NCBI GenBank assembly: GCA_003952965.2
Contig: CM025856.1
Location: 18,371,218-18,435,217, forward strand
Reading direction: 5' to 3'
Source of the DNA: Morella rubra
Taxonomy: Eukaryota > Streptophyta > Magnoliopsida > Fagales > Myricaceae
DNA: 64,000 nt
The notes under the pieces are model-generated. The model searched no databases and was not told the origin of the DNA. It was given only the letters and a program-made list of their open reading frames with translations. Positions 62,850 through 64,000 of the stretch are shown in pieces. Each line of letters begins with the position of its first letter. Positions within the stretch are counted from its first letter, which is position 1. A program made the translations under genes and the position numbers.

Positions 62850-64000
62850 TTAATGAAATTCGAAATCATTGGGGAAGATCATTGTGGACTTGACTCATAA
62901 AGAAATATGAGCCAAGTCCCACTCCTAGCAAAAGCGAGATTCTGATGCACCATACACGGGATAGAGGAACACTTGATCTAAGGAGAGGGACGGAAAAAGG
63001 TTTTGATGTCACAAGATGGGAGAGGAATTTCATATTTTGATGATTACAATATAGATAGATTAATACTATCCAAGTCTCACTGCCCCAAGCAAGTTTCCGC
63101 GTACTTTAGCTCACAATAAATAGACAGTTTATAAAATGGGCATTGTCAAAGACAAAGAGACATTAATCCAAAGCTCAAATTACAAGGATTGAAGAATTTC
63201 AAAGTAAGGAGATCAAAGCATGAAAACCTTGGGGTATTATTTGTGACTTCTTAGCTCATTTAATTGAAAAGCTTGATCACACACTCACTTTTCAAGTATT
63301 TTAGAAAAATTGTTTTGATCTATTTTTCTAAATTGTTTTGATCCACTTTCAAGTGTTCTCAAGCTTCGTTGTAAAAGCTACTCCTTTGGCTAGGAGGGAT
63401 TATAATGAAAAACCTCAACATTCATGAAAGAGTTTGAGGGGTGGATGTAGGTAAGGTTGTCAAAGTATTTAAATAATTTAAGCGTTGAAATTCTCTATCC
63501 CTCCTTCTTTAATTGCTTGTCTATTGTGATTATTTGCTTTGATTTTTGGGGTTTTACGAAAAAAATTTTAAACTTAATTCACCCCTTTCTTTGGTGCCTT
63601 AATCTTGGGATTTCAATTGGTGTCAGAGCAAAATGCTCACTTTTCAAAGATTTAAATATCTTGAGCTAGATTGCAACTACAAATTTTAACTCTTTTTTTT
63701 TCCTATGCAAATTGAAGTAGCAGAACTAAGCCTGCGCGGGTGGGGGATTTGAACCCCAGGTCTATCCCTCCTCAGAGGGAGGAGGTGCCATCGAGCTAAA
63801 GCGTATTGGCAAGCACAAATTTTAACTCTCATGTTCAAGAACTTTCTACTACTAGACCACCCTCTTTTAATGGAAGTGATTTTGCCTATTAGAAGGCTAG
63901 AATAAAAATCTATTTTCAGTCAATCGATTATGATTTATACCTTTGCATTGTGATTAATCCATATGTTCCCTCAAAAAAGATTAGAGAGCTTGAAACTCTT
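62850..64000 (+). mobile_element. Copia-type LTR retrotransposon fossil, 5' end (LTR, primer site, start of gag)
   Basis: The LTR ends in ...GGGATTTCA at 63615 and is followed at once by ATTGGTGTCAGAGC (63616-63629), the usual plant Copia primer-binding site region for initiator tRNA-Met. After a SINE insertion, sequence resembling the gag N-terminus of this family appears from about 63840 and runs off the window. The LTR left limit near 62850 is a guess. The visible part looks degraded. SIRE/Maximus-like by the form of the LTR end, with low certainty. Confidence 0.7.
63694..63814 (-). mobile_element. tRNA-derived SINE with 15-bp TSD, inserted in the Copia fossil
   Basis: On the minus strand it contains an A box TAGCTCGATGG and a B box GGTTCAAATCC at tRNA-like spacing, a short tRNA-unrelated part, and a terminal A run (T at 63692-63701 on the plus strand). 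The perfect direct repeat ACAAATTTTAACTCT flanks it at 63679-63693 and 63815-63829. The length is about 121 bases, complete by structure. Confidence 0.88.

Noticed and set aside
63700-63814. Possible tRNA gene on the minus strand
   Set aside because: A and B boxes are present, but the anticodon and acceptor parts are poor, there is a terminal A run, and a 15-bp direct duplication flanks it; this is a SINE.

Overview
This window is nuclear DNA of a seed plant, most likely a woody eudicot (rosid; the exact order is a guess). The evidence is intron-rich genes with GT-AG junctions, a chloroplast-targeted carotenoid enzyme, plant-type LINEs, MULEs, SINEs and Copia elements, a fragment of plastid DNA, and a 1,000-N scaffold gap. 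All four large host genes lie on the minus strand, and I rebuilt their exons by checking splice sites and reading phase by hand.

Layout from left to right. 1-4.1 kb is a TE and pseudogene zone. It holds a near-identical copy of one phytoene desaturase (PDS) exon, a transposon remnant with repeated CCGTCCGGAC-like motifs, and an older, decayed copy of the PDS 3' end. At 4.43-4.83 kb on the plus strand is a probable two-exon gene for a small secreted peptide. 5.85-20.4 kb is a complete 14-exon PDS gene (582 aa predicted). Its 5.4-kb intron 3 has taken in a 5'-inverted (twin-primed) LINE and a piece of plastid accD. 21.6-22.3 kb holds an RNase H fragment and duplicated MITE-like DNA. 24.78-31.76 kb is a complete coatomer beta-subunit gene (four coding exons, 947 aa, plus a 5' UTR intron). 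31.87-35.99 kb is a Mutator-like element, structurally complete at its ends (about 230-bp TIRs and a perfect 9-bp target duplication), carrying a broken GRF zinc-finger gene. It sits just upstream of the coatomer promoter. 38.30-57.93 kb is a complete 15-exon DNA topoisomerase 3-beta gene (863 aa) whose introns hold LINE tails, a truncated LINE and inverted-repeat MITEs. 60.14-61.14 kb is a gap. 61.23-61.96 kb is the first coding exon of SEC23 (COPII), whose remainder is lost in or beyond the gap. 62.8-64.0 kb is the 5' end of a Copia-type LTR retrotransposon fossil with a tRNA-derived SINE inserted in it.

The host genes are housekeeping functions with no sign of joint action: carotenoid synthesis in the plastid, COPI and COPII vesicle coats, and a type IA topoisomerase. 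I found no operon, CRISPR array or defence island. The most novel item is the unrecognised small secreted-peptide gene at 4.43-4.83 kb. The best structural stories are the MULE at the coatomer promoter, the twin-primed LINE, and the layered partial duplications of PDS.
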